NCBI RefSeq assembly: GCF_022179185.1
Contig: NZ_BPQJ01000017.1
Location: forward strand, 1-64,000
Reading direction: 5' to 3'
Length of the DNA: 64,000 bases
Source of the DNA: Methylobacterium frigidaeris
GTDB taxonomy: Bacteria > Pseudomonadota > Alphaproteobacteria > Rhizobiales > Beijerinckiaceae
The position numbers and the translations under genes are program-made. The number at the start of each line of letters is the position of its first letter. The stretch's first letter is position 1. Under the pieces are notes generated by a model. That model had not been told where the DNA came from. It did no database searches and saw only the letters and a program-made list of their open reading frames with translations. Positions 34,954 through 43,007 of the stretch are shown here, in pieces.

Positions 34954-36024
34954 CTAAGCCGCTTCCTCGTCGGGCAGGACCAGCACGGCGTCCGGCACCA
35001 GCGTCAGCCCGACGGCGTCGCCCGGCCCGTAGGGTCCCGGCCCGGGCAGGCGCGCCCGCAGCGGCCCTGAGAGGCCCGGCACGCCGAGATGGAGGAGGCT
35101 CGCCGCGCCCAGGAAGGTGCGGCGCGCGACCTGCGCAGGCATGCCCTCGCCGGGGGGGCCGACCCGCAGGGCCTCGGGCCGCAGGCAGACCCGGACCGCC
35201 GCACCCTCGGGCAGGTGGGGGGCCGGCACGATGCCTAGGGGCGTCTCGGCCCGCCCGGCCTCGACCCGGGCCGGGATCTCGGCCGCGTCGGCGAGGAAGC
35301 GGGCGGCGAACAGGCTCTCGGGGCGGCGGTACAGGGCCTCGCCGGTGGCGACCTGGACGATGCGGCCGCGGCGCATCAGGGCGATGCGGGTCGCCACCGC
35401 GAGCGCCTCCTCGGGATCGTGCGTCACCATCAGGGCGGTGGTGCCGGTGCGGCGCAGGAGCGCCACGGTGTCCTCCCGCACCCGGTCGCGCATGCGCCGG
35501 TCGAGATTGGAGAAGGGCTCGTCGAGGAGCAGCAGCCGCGGCCCCGGCGCCAGCGCCCGCACCAGCGCCACGCGCTGCTGCTCGCCCCCCGACAGGGTCT
35601 GGGGATAGGAGCCGGCATGGCCCGCGAGGCCGACCTGCTCCAGGAGCTCGTCGGCCGCCTCGCGGGCGGCGACCGGCTGGCCTTTCAGACCGAAGCGGAT
35701 GTTCTCCCGCACGGTGAGGTGAGGAAACAGGGCGTAGTCCTGGAACATCAGGCCGACGCCGCGCGCCTCCGGCGGCACGGCCGCGCCCTCGCCGGCGACG
35801 AGGCGCCCGTCGAGCCGCACCGTGCCGGCATCCGGCGCCTCGAGCCCGGCCACCACCCGCAGAAGCGTGCTCTTGCCGCAGCCCGAATCCCCCAAGAGCG
35901 CCATCACCTCGCCGGGGCGCACGGTGAGCGAGACGCGATCGAGGGCCTGCACCCGGCCGAAGCGGCAGGCCAGGTCCTCCACCGCCAGGGCGGGCGCCGG
36001 GCGGGACGGGGCCGGTTCGGTCAT
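34954..36024 (-). CDS. fbpC: Ferric iron ABC transporter ATP-binding protein
   Basis: This 356-residue ATPase powers the iron importer. Walker A GDSGCGKST is at 45-53, the Q-loop FQDYALFPH at about 94-102, the signature LSGGEQQRV at 144-152 and Walker B LLLLDEP at 164-170, with the switch His in MVTHDPEEAL. A C-terminal regulatory TOBE-like domain follows from about residue 270. The ATG at 36024 has GAGGAG upstream. It is the first gene of the set. Substrate assignment rests on the neighbouring FbpA and FbpB. Confidence 0.93.
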   Translation of the reverse strand: MTEPAPSRPAPALAVEDLACRFGRVQALDRVSLTVRPGEVMALLGDSGCGKSTLLRVVAGLEAPDAGTVRLDGRLVAGEGAAVPPEARGVGLMFQDYALFPHLTVRENIRFGLKGQPVAAREAADELLEQVGLAGHAGSYPQTLSGGEQQRVALVRALAPGPRLLLLDEPFSNLDRRMRDRVREDTVALLRRTGTTALMVTHDPEEALAVATRIALMRRGRIVQVATGEALYRRPESLFAARFLADAAEIPARVEAGRAETPLGIVPAPHLPEGAAVRVCLRPEALRVGPPGEGMPAQVARRTFLGAASLLHLGVPGLSGPLRARLPGPGPYGPGDAVGLTLVPDAVLVLPDEEAA

Positions 36025-36212
36025 CACGGAACTCCTCGCGGGGCGGGCCGGTGCGTCGCGCTCATACACGCGCCGGTGGGGGTGGGCGAGGGCCAGGGAA
36101 AAGGGTGGAGGCCTGCACCGATCCGGCACGGGGCCCGCCGTCACAGGGTCAATCGGGCGTTAAGCCGATTCATCGAATCCTGCGCGTCGCCGCGGCCCCG
36201 AGGGGCCGGCGG

Positions 36213-36314
36213 CTAAGCGGACTTGCGTTGGCAGGCCAACGCTTCGTCCGCTTAGGCTTTTGTTTTGTCGCAGATTTTTGTCGCAAAACCGGCAACCACT
36301 TTTGCGAAATCTGC
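36213..36314 (+). promoter_or_regulatory. Two nested inverted repeats in the leader of a hypothetical gene
   Basis: The first hairpin has outer arms CTAAGCGGAC (36213-36222) and GTCCGCTTAG (36246-36255) and inner arms GCGTTGGC (36225-36232) and GCCAACGC (36235-36242), followed by a T-rich stretch. The second has GCAGATT (36270-36276) with AATCTGC (36308-36314) and inner CGCAAAA (36282-36288) with TTTTGCG (36300-36306). They lie 25-125 bp upstream of the start at 36339. This suggests an RNA-level switch or attenuator; a repetitive element is the alternative. Confidence 0.65.
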
Positions 36315-36338
36315 TTGGTCGCGAAGGGTATCGGGCGT

Positions 36339-36755
36339 ATGCGTAACCTGTCGGGCGAGAGGAGCACCGTCGAGGGCGGCACCGTGGTGGCGTTCCGGCG
36401 CAAGGAGCGGACCGCCCGAGTGGGCCACGGGCTGGACCACGAACTCGCCCCCAGCCCCCGCGTCGCCGCCGCGCGGCGCGACCAGCGCAGCCTGATGGAC
36501 ACGGTCTACGAGGCCGGCACCCTGCCGGTGGCGGCGGGCGACCGGGAGACCAAGCTCCTGGCCTCGCGCCTGCTCGTCTACGGCTTCCTCACCATCGACG
36601 AGATCGACGAGGACGGCGCCACCCGCCGCCTGCGCCCCTCCGAGGCGGTCCGCGCCGGCCGCGAGCGCCCCTGGCGCCTGTCGCGAGCCTCGCGCGGCGT
36701 GAGCCTGTCGGTGCCGATCCCGGCCTTGGACGGGTTCCTGTTCGAGATGGCGTGA
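36339..36755 (+). CDS. Hypothetical protein behind a structured leader (138 aa)
   Basis: I do not recognise this protein. It is basic, Arg-rich and soluble, with no signal peptide or membrane segment. An N-terminal basic region is followed by a more ordered part (LLASRLLVYGFLTIDEIDEDG) that could fold as a small alpha/beta domain, then a C-terminal end in PIPALDGFLFEMA. The ATG at 36339 follows the second hairpin; no strong ribosome-binding site is seen and later starts are possible. It faces away from fbpC. The glycosyltransferase gene begins about 165 bp downstream. Confidence 0.65.
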   Translation: MRNLSGERSTVEGGTVVAFRRKERTARVGHGLDHELAPSPRVAAARRDQRSLMDTVYEAGTLPVAAGDRETKLLASRLLVYGFLTIDEIDEDGATRRLRPSEAVRAGRERPWRLSRASRGVSLSVPIPALDGFLFEMA

Positions 36756-36920
36756 GGGCTCGGCCGCTCGCCCCCGTCGAGCCGAGGTCGACACGCCGCC
36801 TGCCTGCGAAAATTGACATTCCGAAGCGGATCACCGACACGGGCGCCCGCCGCGACCGGCGCCGGTCGGGCGGCCCGGCCGGCGCCGCGGGCGTCGGGTT
36901 TCCCGGTTCGGAGCAGTGCA

Positions 36921-38639
36921 TTGACGAGCCTTGCCGCCGGGCGCCGCCCCGGCCGCGCCGCCTCCGTGGGTCTCCTCGCGGAGCGCCTCCTCGATCTCGG
37001 GGCGCGCAGCCACGGGGCGGCCTGCGCGCTGCTCGTCGTGCTGTCGCTGGTCTGCTTCCTGCCGGGCTTCGCCTCTCTCCAGCCGATGGACCGGGACGAG
37101 CCGCGCTTCGCCCAGGCCTCGAAGCAGATGCTGGAATCGGGCGACCTCGTCGATATCCGCTTCCAGGGCGAGGCCCGGCACAAGAAGCCGGTCGGCATCT
37201 ACTGGGCCCAGAGCGCCGTCGTGGCCGCCGGCGAGGCCCTCGGCGTGCCGGGCGCCCGCACCATCATCTGGCTCTACCGCATCCCCTCGCTGATCGGCGC
37301 CCTCGCCACGGTGCTCCTGAGCTACTGGACCGCGCTCGCCTTCCTGCCGCGGCGCCAGGCGCTGCTGGCCGCCGCCCTCGTCGGCGCCTCCGTCATGCTG
37401 TCGGCCGAGGCGCGGCTCGCCAAGACCGACGCGCTCCTCACCGCCTGCGCGATCGCTGCCATGGGGGCGCTGGCCCAGGCCTGGATGACCCGGGCCGCCG
37501 CGGCCCGCCTGCCGAGCCTCACGGTCCTGACCTTCTGGCTCGCGGTTGCGACCGGCATCCTGGTCAAGGGGCCGATGGTGCCGATGTTCGCCGGCCTCGC
37601 GGCCCTGTGCCTCTCGATCGTCGCGCGCTCCGGCGCCTGGCTGAAGGCGCTCCGGCCGGGCCTCGGCCTCGTCCTGGTGCTGGTCCTCGTCGCGCCGTGG
37701 TTCGTCGCCATCACGCTCAAGAGCGGCGGCGCCTTCTACGGCGAGGCGGTGGGGCACGACATGCTCGGCAAGGTCGGCACCGCCCAGACCCAGCACTGGG
37801 CGCCGCCCGGCACCTACCTCGTCGTCATCTTCGCCACCTTCTGGCCCGCGGCGGCCTTCGCCGCGATGGCGCTGCCCTTCGCCTGGGCGAACCGCCGGGA
37901 GGACGGGGTCGCCTTCCTGATCGCCTGGGTGCTGCCGTCCTGGCTCGTCTTCGAGGCGGTGCCGACCAAGCTGCCGCATTACGTGCTGCCGCTCTGCACG
38001 GCCCTGGCGATCCTGGCGGTGACCGCGGTCGCCCGCGGGGCGGTCCATCGCGACCGGCCGGGGGCGCGGCTCGTGGCGCTGCTGGTGCCGTTCATCCCCG
38101 CCGGTTTGACGGTCGGCCTCTGCGTCGCCGCCTGGCGCCTCGACGGGGTGATCCCGTGGGCGGGGCTGCCGCTGCTCGTAGCGGCGAGCGCGGTGGCGTT
38201 CCTCGCCTGGCGCACCTTCGTGGACGGCTTCCCCGAGCGCGCGCTCGCCGTCGCGGTGCTCGCCGGCGCACTCCTCGGACCGGCGGTGTTCGGGCTCACC
38301 CAGCCGGCGCTCGCCGCCCTCAAGGTCTCGCCGCGGCTCGCCGCGTTGCGCGACGCGCTGCCCTGCCCGAATCCGAGGGCCGCGACGCTGGGCTACCGCG
38401 AGCCAAGCCTGGTCTTCCTCGTCGGCACCGACCTCGCGATGCTCGATTCCGCCGAGGAGGCCGCCGCCTTCCTCAAGCAGGGCGGCTGCCGCCTCGTCTA
38501 TGTCGAGGATCGCTTCGCCAGGGCCTTCGCGGCAGCGTCAGCTGCCGGCAGACCGCCGCAGCCGGTCGGCCGCGTGACGGGCTTCAACATCAACGGCGGG
38601 AAGCCGGTCGGCCTGTCGGCCTATGCGGTGACGCCGTGA
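36921..38639 (+). CDS. ArnT-like membrane glycosyltransferase (GT83)
   Basis: This large membrane protein of about 572 residues has the first periplasmic-loop motif PMDRDEPRFAQASKQML of the ArnT/PMT family. The Asp-Glu pair is the likely catalytic acid site. About eleven or more hydrophobic helices and a C-terminal soluble domain follow. ArnT moves a sugar from a polyprenyl-phosphate donor to lipid A on the outer face of the inner membrane. The TTG at 36921 has GGAG upstream. The frame is open further upstream, so the exact start is uncertain. The next gene overlaps or abuts it, and together with LAB_N they form a lipid-A-type operon. Confidence 0.88.
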   Translation: MTSLAAGRRPGRAASVGLLAERLLDLGARSHGAACALLVVLSLVCFLPGFASLQPMDRDEPRFAQASKQMLESGDLVDIRFQGEARHKKPVGIYWAQSAVVAAGEALGVPGARTIIWLYRIPSLIGALATVLLSYWTALAFLPRRQALLAAALVGASVMLSAEARLAKTDALLTACAIAAMGALAQAWMTRAAAARLPSLTVLTFWLAVATGILVKGPMVPMFAGLAALCLSIVARSGAWLKALRPGLGLVLVLVLVAPWFVAITLKSGGAFYGEAVGHDMLGKVGTAQTQHWAPPGTYLVVIFATFWPAAAFAAMALPFAWANRREDGVAFLIAWVLPSWLVFEAVPTKLPHYVLPLCTALAILAVTAVARGAVHRDRPGARLVALLVPFIPAGLTVGLCVAAWRLDGVIPWAGLPLLVAASAVAFLAWRTFVDGFPERALAVAVLAGALLGPAVFGLTQPALAALKVSPRLAALRDALPCPNPRAATLGYREPSLVFLVGTDLAMLDSAEEAAAFLKQGGCRLVYVEDRFARAFAAASAAGRPPQPVGRVTGFNINGGKPVGLSAYAVTP

Positions 38640-38668
38640 CCCACCACCCGCACGAGAGCGCACACGTC

Positions 38669-39475
38669 ATGTCGGATCAGGCGGCAATCCGCCTCAGCGT
38701 CGTGGTTCCGGTGAAGAACGAGGCCGGCAACATCGCCCCCCTCGTCGCCGAGATCGCGACGTCCTGCGCCTCTTTGAGCCCGTTCGAGATCGTCTACGTC
38801 GACGACGGCTCGACCGATGCCACCCCGACGGCCCTGGCGGAACTGCGGTCGCGCCATCCGGAGCTGCGCGTGCTGCGCCATCGCGAGAGCTGCGGCCAGA
38901 GCGCGGCGGTGCGCACCGGGGTGCTGGCGGCGCGGGGCGAGCTGGTGGCGACGCTCGACGGCGACGGCCAGAACGACCCGGCCTTCATCCCGGCGCTGGC
39001 GGCGGCGCTCGCCGCCGCAGGGCCGGGGGCAGGCCTCGCCCAGGGCCAGCGGGTCGGCCGCAAGGACGGGCGGCTGAAGATGATCCAGTCGCGCATCGCC
39101 AACGGGGTGCGCGGCCGCATCCTCAAGGATTCCACGCGGGATACCGGCTGCGGCCTCAAGGTCTTCCGCCGGGCGGTGTACCTGCGCCTGCCCTACTTCG
39201 ACGCGCTCCACCGCTTCATGCCGGCCCTCGTCGCCCGCGAAGGCTTTTCCGTCGTCCATGCCGACGTGGTCGACCGGCCGCGCTTCACCGGCCGCTCGAA
39301 TTACGGCCTGTTCGACCGGCTCTGGGTCGGCATCCTCGATCTCGCCGGGGTGTGGTGGCTGATCCGCCGCCGGCGCCGGGTGCCGCAGGTCGAGTTGGTC
39401 GTCCCGGCCGGGCAAGTCGCTCCAGGCGGGCAAGTCGCTCCAGCCGGGCAGGTCACCCCGGCCGGAACGGAGTAG
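38669..39475 (+). CDS. Glycosyltransferase family 2 (dolichol-phosphate mannosyltransferase-like)
   Basis: This GT2 enzyme has VVVPVKNEAGNIAPLV, YVDDGSTD and LDGDGQNDP, the nucleotide-sugar and metal motifs. RFTGRSNYGLFDRLWVG lies near the end. It resembles DPM1/ArnC-type enzymes that load a sugar on polyprenyl phosphate, which the upstream ArnT-like enzyme would then use. The ATG at 38669 gives 268 residues; a GTG at 38636 overlaps the previous stop by four bases and would add 11. One hydrophobic segment, LWVGILDLAGVWWLI, precedes a tail of AGQVAPGGQVAP-type repeats, an odd low-complexity end. Confidence 0.93.
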   Translation: MSDQAAIRLSVVVPVKNEAGNIAPLVAEIATSCASLSPFEIVYVDDGSTDATPTALAELRSRHPELRVLRHRESCGQSAAVRTGVLAARGELVATLDGDGQNDPAFIPALAAALAAAGPGAGLAQGQRVGRKDGRLKMIQSRIANGVRGRILKDSTRDTGCGLKVFRRAVYLRLPYFDALHRFMPALVAREGFSVVHADVVDRPRFTGRSNYGLFDRLWVGILDLAGVWWLIRRRRRVPQVELVVPAGQVAPGGQVAPAGQVTPAGTE

Positions 39476-39480
39476 CCCGG

Positions 39481-39807
39481 ATGGTCGCCGACATCATGCA
39501 CGGGCTCAGCGCCTATTTCTGGTCGCTGTTCACCGGCCCGGTCGACCTCGTGCTGATGGTCGGCCTCGTCGGGCAGGGGCTGTTCACCGCCCGCTTCCTG
39601 GTCCAGTGGATCGCCAGCGAGCGGGCGGGGCGCAGCGTGATCCCGCTCTCGTTCTGGTTCCTGTCCCTCGGCGGCTCGGCGGTTCTTCTCGGCTACGCGC
39701 TCTACCGGCGCGACCCGGTCTTCATCCTCGGCCAGAGCCTCGGCACGGTGATCTACCTGCGCAACCTCGCCCTGGTGTTCCGCGAGCGGCGCAACACCAG
39801 CGCGTAA
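39481..39807 (+). CDS. LAB_N domain (lipid-A-disaccharide synthase N-terminal-like) membrane protein
   Basis: This 108-residue protein has three hydrophobic helices and the sequence GLFTARFLVQWIASERAGRS, followed by PLSFWFLSLGGSAVLLGYA. That is the LAB_N (PF07578) family. Members sit beside lipid A modification glycosyltransferases. The ATG at 39481 is five bases after the GT2 stop, so the three genes form one operon. It may help flip or present the lipid-linked sugar, but no activity has been established from sequence. Confidence 0.92.
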   Translation: MVADIMHGLSAYFWSLFTGPVDLVLMVGLVGQGLFTARFLVQWIASERAGRSVIPLSFWFLSLGGSAVLLGYALYRRDPVFILGQSLGTVIYLRNLALVFRERRNTSA

Positions 39808-39841
39808 AGAGGCGCCCCGGGGCGCCGGGGCGCCGAAAGCC

Positions 39842-40252
39842 TCAGCCCTTCTTCTTGTAGTCGAAGGCCGGGGCCTTGCTCAACTCGTCCTTGGTGGCGT
39901 TCACGGTCGCCTTCCAGCCGTCGCCGTCGCGGACCAGGGTCACGCTGTCGGGGCTGACCGCGACGTAGCGCTCGCCGATGCCGAGGATCACCGCCTGCAC
40001 GGTCTTGCCGTCGACGATCACGAGGTCGGCGATGTCGCCGACGGACTCGTTCTGGGCATTGGTGACCTTGGTGCCGAGGATGCGCGAGGTCACCGCCGCG
40101 GCAGGCTCGAGGGTGATGAACTGCACCGTGGCGGTCTTGACCTGCTGGGTCGTCATCGCGCCGGTCGCGCCCGGCTGCGTCGCGGTCTGGGCCAGGGCCG
40201 ACCCGCAGGCGAGCAGGAGGGCGGCCGTCGCGAGGGCGGTCTTCAGCGTCAT
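39842..40252 (-). CDS. Exported PRC-barrel domain protein
   Basis: This 136-residue protein has a signal peptide (MTLKTALATAALLLACGSALAQ) and a PRC-barrel-like segment with SRILGTKVTNAQNESVGDIADLVIVDGK. PRC-barrel proteins in this group are small periplasmic proteins of unclear role. The ATG at 40252 sits before the signal peptide. It is convergent with the LAB_N gene and divergent from the GlsB-type gene. Confidence 0.88.
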   Translation of the reverse strand: MTLKTALATAALLLACGSALAQTATQPGATGAMTTQQVKTATVQFITLEPAAAVTSRILGTKVTNAQNESVGDIADLVIVDGKTVQAVILGIGERYVAVSPDSVTLVRDGDGWKATVNATKDELSKAPAFDYKKKG

Positions 40253-40445
40253 GGGGGTAAACTCTCCGAGGGGGCCCTGCACCCGTGGGGCGGCGCGGGC
40301 CTGTGCGCAGAACGGGCATGCAGCGGCAGGGTTCCGCATCGTCAGGTTTTACGGCGATCGACGCGCAGCGGCCTGGTGCAACGCGGCCACGCTGCCCCCA
40401 TCTAGGGAGCTTGAGCCGCGCATGGCGGCGAGACAGGGGAACAGC

Positions 40446-40733
40446 ATGGACGGTCACGTGTACGGAGCGCTCGGGCAGCCGGGCGTCGGCTTCCTGATGG
40501 CCATCGTCATCGGGGCGCTGGCCGGCTGGCTGGCGGAGCGCTTCATGAACTCCAACATGGGCCTGCTCGGCAACATCGTGCTCGGCATCATCGGCGGCGT
40601 GGTCGGCAACTTCCTGGCGGCGCAGCTCCACATCCCGGTCTTCGGATTCTGGCGCAACCTGTTCTCCGCCACCATCGGGGCGGTCATCATCATCGCGGTG
40701 GTGCGGGCGGTCCGGGGCGAGCGGCGCTACTGA
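40446..40733 (+). CDS. GlsB/YeaQ/YmgE-family membrane protein
   Basis: This 95-residue protein has three hydrophobic helices with glycine-rich faces (GVGFLMAIVIGALAGWLAERF, GLLGNIVLGIIGGVVGNFLAA). It matches the transglycosylase-associated/GlsB family of stress-response membrane proteins. The family was linked to stress by expression and has no known reaction. The ATG at 40446 follows AGGGGA. It is monocistronic as far as can be seen, about 225 bp before lipA. Confidence 0.92.
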   Translation: MDGHVYGALGQPGVGFLMAIVIGALAGWLAERFMNSNMGLLGNIVLGIIGGVVGNFLAAQLHIPVFGFWRNLFSATIGAVIIIAVVRAVRGERRY

Positions 40734-40959
40734 CCTTCCTGACCGATCGCGTCCTGCGCACCGGCAAGCCCGACCGGGCGCCGGCGCGAGTGCGCCGGAC
40801 GCCTTCGCAGAACGGCGGAGGCACACATGCATGGCGCGCCGCGCGGCGGCGCGTCACGCCCCATTTGCCCCCGCGGCTCAGACATCTTAAGTCACCGTTG
40901 CGCCGCGAGGGGTTCGCGGGCGCTTCTCCGTCTCGAAACCCCTTGCCGTCCCGGATCCC

Positions 40960-41922
40960 ATGGCCGTCGTCCTCGATCTCCTGCGCAACGACCAGCGCCC
41001 GCGCCACCCGGAGAAGGCGCATCGGCCCGACCAGCCGATCCTGCGCAAGCCGGACTGGATCCGCGTCAAGGCGCCGGGCTCGCCGAAATGGGCCGAGACC
41101 AACGCCATCGTGCGCGAGAACAAGCTCGTGACGGTGTGCGAGGAAGCGGGCTGCCCCAATATCGGCGAGTGCTGGGAGAAGAAGCACGCCACCTTCATGA
41201 TCATGGGGGATACCTGCACCCGGGCCTGCGCGTTCTGCAACGTGCGCACCGGTATGCCGGACGCCCTCGACGCCGCCGAGCCCGAGCGGGTGGCCGAGGC
41301 CGTGGCCAAGCTCGGCCTTCACCACGTCGTCATCACCTCGGTCGACCGCGACGACCTCAAGGACGGGGGCGCGGCCCATTTCGCCGCGGTGATCGGCGCG
41401 ATCCGGCGCCTGAGCCCCACCACCACGGTCGAGATCCTGACCCCCGACTTCCTGCGCAAGGACGGCGCCCTGGAAATCGTGGTGGCGGCGCGCCCCGACG
41501 TGTTCAACCACAACCTCGAGACCGTGCCGTCGAAATACCTGACGGTCCGCCCCGGCGCCCGCTACTTCCATTCCATCCGCCTGCTGCAGCGGGTGAAGGA
41601 GCTGGACCCCACCATCTTCACCAAGTCCGGGATCATGGTGGGCCTCGGGGAGGAGCGCAACGAGGTGCTCCAGCTGATGGACGACCTGCGCTCGGCCGAG
41701 GTCGACTTCCTGACCATCGGCCAGTACCTGCAGCCGACGAAGAAGCACCACCCGGTGCTGTCCTTCGTGACGCCGGACGCGTTCAAGGCCTACGAGACCA
41801 CGGCCTACGCCAAGGGCTTCCTGCTCGTCTCGGCGACGCCGCTCACCCGCTCCTCCCACCATGCCGGCGAGGATTTCGCCCGGCTCAAGCAGGCCCGGCT
41901 CGACCGGCTGGGGACCGTCTGA
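40960..41922 (+). CDS. lipA: Lipoyl synthase
   Basis: LipA is a radical-SAM enzyme that inserts two sulfurs into protein-bound octanoyl groups to make lipoate. The 320 residues contain both iron-sulfur cluster motifs: CEEAGCPNIGEC for the auxiliary cluster and CTRACAFC for the SAM cluster. GGAAHFAAVIGAIR and VGLGEERNEVLQLM follow in the usual places, with the C-terminal RSSHHAGED supplying the last cluster ligand. It is followed four bases later by the COQ10/RatA gene. Its product is needed by PdhB and PdhC encoded earlier in this window. Confidence 0.98.
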   Translation: MAVVLDLLRNDQRPRHPEKAHRPDQPILRKPDWIRVKAPGSPKWAETNAIVRENKLVTVCEEAGCPNIGECWEKKHATFMIMGDTCTRACAFCNVRTGMPDALDAAEPERVAEAVAKLGLHHVVITSVDRDDLKDGGAAHFAAVIGAIRRLSPTTTVEILTPDFLRKDGALEIVVAARPDVFNHNLETVPSKYLTVRPGARYFHSIRLLQRVKELDPTIFTKSGIMVGLGEERNEVLQLMDDLRSAEVDFLTIGQYLQPTKKHHPVLSFVTPDAFKAYETTAYAKGFLLVSATPLTRSSHHAGEDFARLKQARLDRLGTV

Positions 41923-41926
41923 CTCG

Positions 41927-42382
41927 ATGCCGAGCTTCCGCACCACCCGCACCGTTCGCCACAGCCCGACGGAGATGTTCGACCTCGTCGCCGATGTCGA
42001 GCGCTACCCCGAATTCCTGCCGCTCTGCGATTCCTTACGGGTGCTGCGCCGGCAGGAGGGCGAGGACGGCACCGAGACCCTCGTGGCCGACATGGGAGTC
42101 GGCTACAAGGCGATCTCGGAGCACTTCACCACCCGGGTCCGCCTCGACCGCCCGAACCTGAAGATCCTGGCCGAGTACATCGACGGCCCGTTCCGCCACC
42201 TCGAGAACCGCTGGACGTTTCGCGAGGCGCCGAACGGCGGCTGCACGGTCGAGTTCTTCATCACCTACGAGTTCAAGAGCCTGGCACTGGGCTTGCTCAT
42301 GGGCAAGATGTTCGACAGGGCATTCCGCAAGTTCACGGATGCGTTCGAGAGCCGGGCGGACCGGTTGTACGCGCGGGCGTGA
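41927..42382 (+). CDS. COQ10/RatA-family START-domain protein
   Basis: This 151-residue protein belongs to the polyketide cyclase/START superfamily in the COQ10/RatA branch. It has TVRHSPTEMFDLVADVERYP at the start, then FLPLCDSLRVL, and a C-terminal MGKMFDRAFRKFTDAFESRA helix. COQ10 binds ubiquinone and helps its delivery to the respiratory chain. The RatA toxin label from E. coli is often transferred but not evident here. The ATG at 41927 follows the lipA stop by four bases, so they are co-transcribed. Confidence 0.93.
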   Translation: MPSFRTTRTVRHSPTEMFDLVADVERYPEFLPLCDSLRVLRRQEGEDGTETLVADMGVGYKAISEHFTTRVRLDRPNLKILAEYIDGPFRHLENRWTFREAPNGGCTVEFFITYEFKSLALGLLMGKMFDRAFRKFTDAFESRADRLYARA

Positions 42383-42386
42383 GACC

Positions 42387-42404
42387 GCCATCCCCCTGGA
42401 TGGC
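42387..42404 (+). terminator. Hairpin after lipA and the COQ10/RatA gene
   Basis: GCCATCC at 42387-42393 and GGATGGC at 42398-42404 form a 7-bp stem with loop CCCT, five bases after the stop codon. There is no T run, so it is a weak or factor-dependent terminator at best. Confidence 0.5.
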
Positions 42405-42505
42405 CGTTGACCGATGCACCGCGATCGGCGCCCCCCGCGCTGGCGATCCGGCTCGCGGGCCCCCCAACCCGTCATCGTGGCAGGTCGCCGCAGCGCTGCG
42501 GTCCC

Positions 42506-42700
42506 TTATGCGTGATGCCAACGGTCCGGGAGACTGACCGACGCGCCACCGGTCCGCCATACCTGGAACCCGAAGGCCCGGACGAAGCCCCGAAGCGAGA
42601 GCAGGACTTCTCTGGCGAGCACGTGGGCAGCACCGACATCCTGCACGGACCAGAGCACAGGCACATCGGCGCTGGCGCGCGGGCCTGATGCGCCTTGCAT
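42506..42700 (-). CDS. Possible small protein (64 aa)
   Basis: This 64-residue reading frame has GGGAG seven bases before its ATG at 42700 and a moderately hydrophobic C-terminal half (LLSLRGFVRAFGFQVW). It could be a real small protein. I recognise no family. It points away from the secreted orphan at 43008 across an AT-rich spacer. Support is limited to the ribosome-binding site. Confidence 0.35.
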   Translation of the reverse strand: MQGASGPRASADVPVLWSVQDVGAAHVLAREVLLSLRGFVRAFGFQVWRTGGASVSLPDRWHHA

Positions 42701-43007
42701 CGGCAATCTCCCTTTGCTCAAGCCGAAAATCAATCCAATACAATCGATGCATCAACTTATCGATGGCTGATTTATATTTTAATCTTGTCTCTTAGGCAAA
42801 TACTTTAGATTGCGCAGTCAATTTACGTTCTTACTTCTATTATTTATCAATAGTATTGTGAATTTTAATATTTGAGACAAATTTATTTTCCTTCAGAACC
42901 ACCGAACACTCGTCCGGCAATGATCTGCACCCTGTTGCAGCGAGAAGTATGATATGGTGATATTCAGGCACAAGGCCGAGCAGTGACTGCACGCGGAGGC
43001 CGAAGGC
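42701..43007. other. AT-rich spacer between a small ORF and a secreted orphan
   Basis: From about 42720 to 42900 this 300-bp stretch is AT-rich, unlike the core genes on its left. No gene is supported in it. It should hold the promoter of the gene at 43008 and perhaps of the small reading frame ending at 42506. Confidence 0.45.

Noticed and set aside
36752..39475. Single 907-residue frame spanning the GT83 and GT2 genes
   Set aside because: The first two thirds are out of frame with the GT83 gene and lack any domain; only the last part is the GT2 enzyme.
41927..42382. Toxin of a toxin-antitoxin pair (RatA)
   Set aside because: The neighbour is lipA and there is no antitoxin; the COQ10 role fits the context better.
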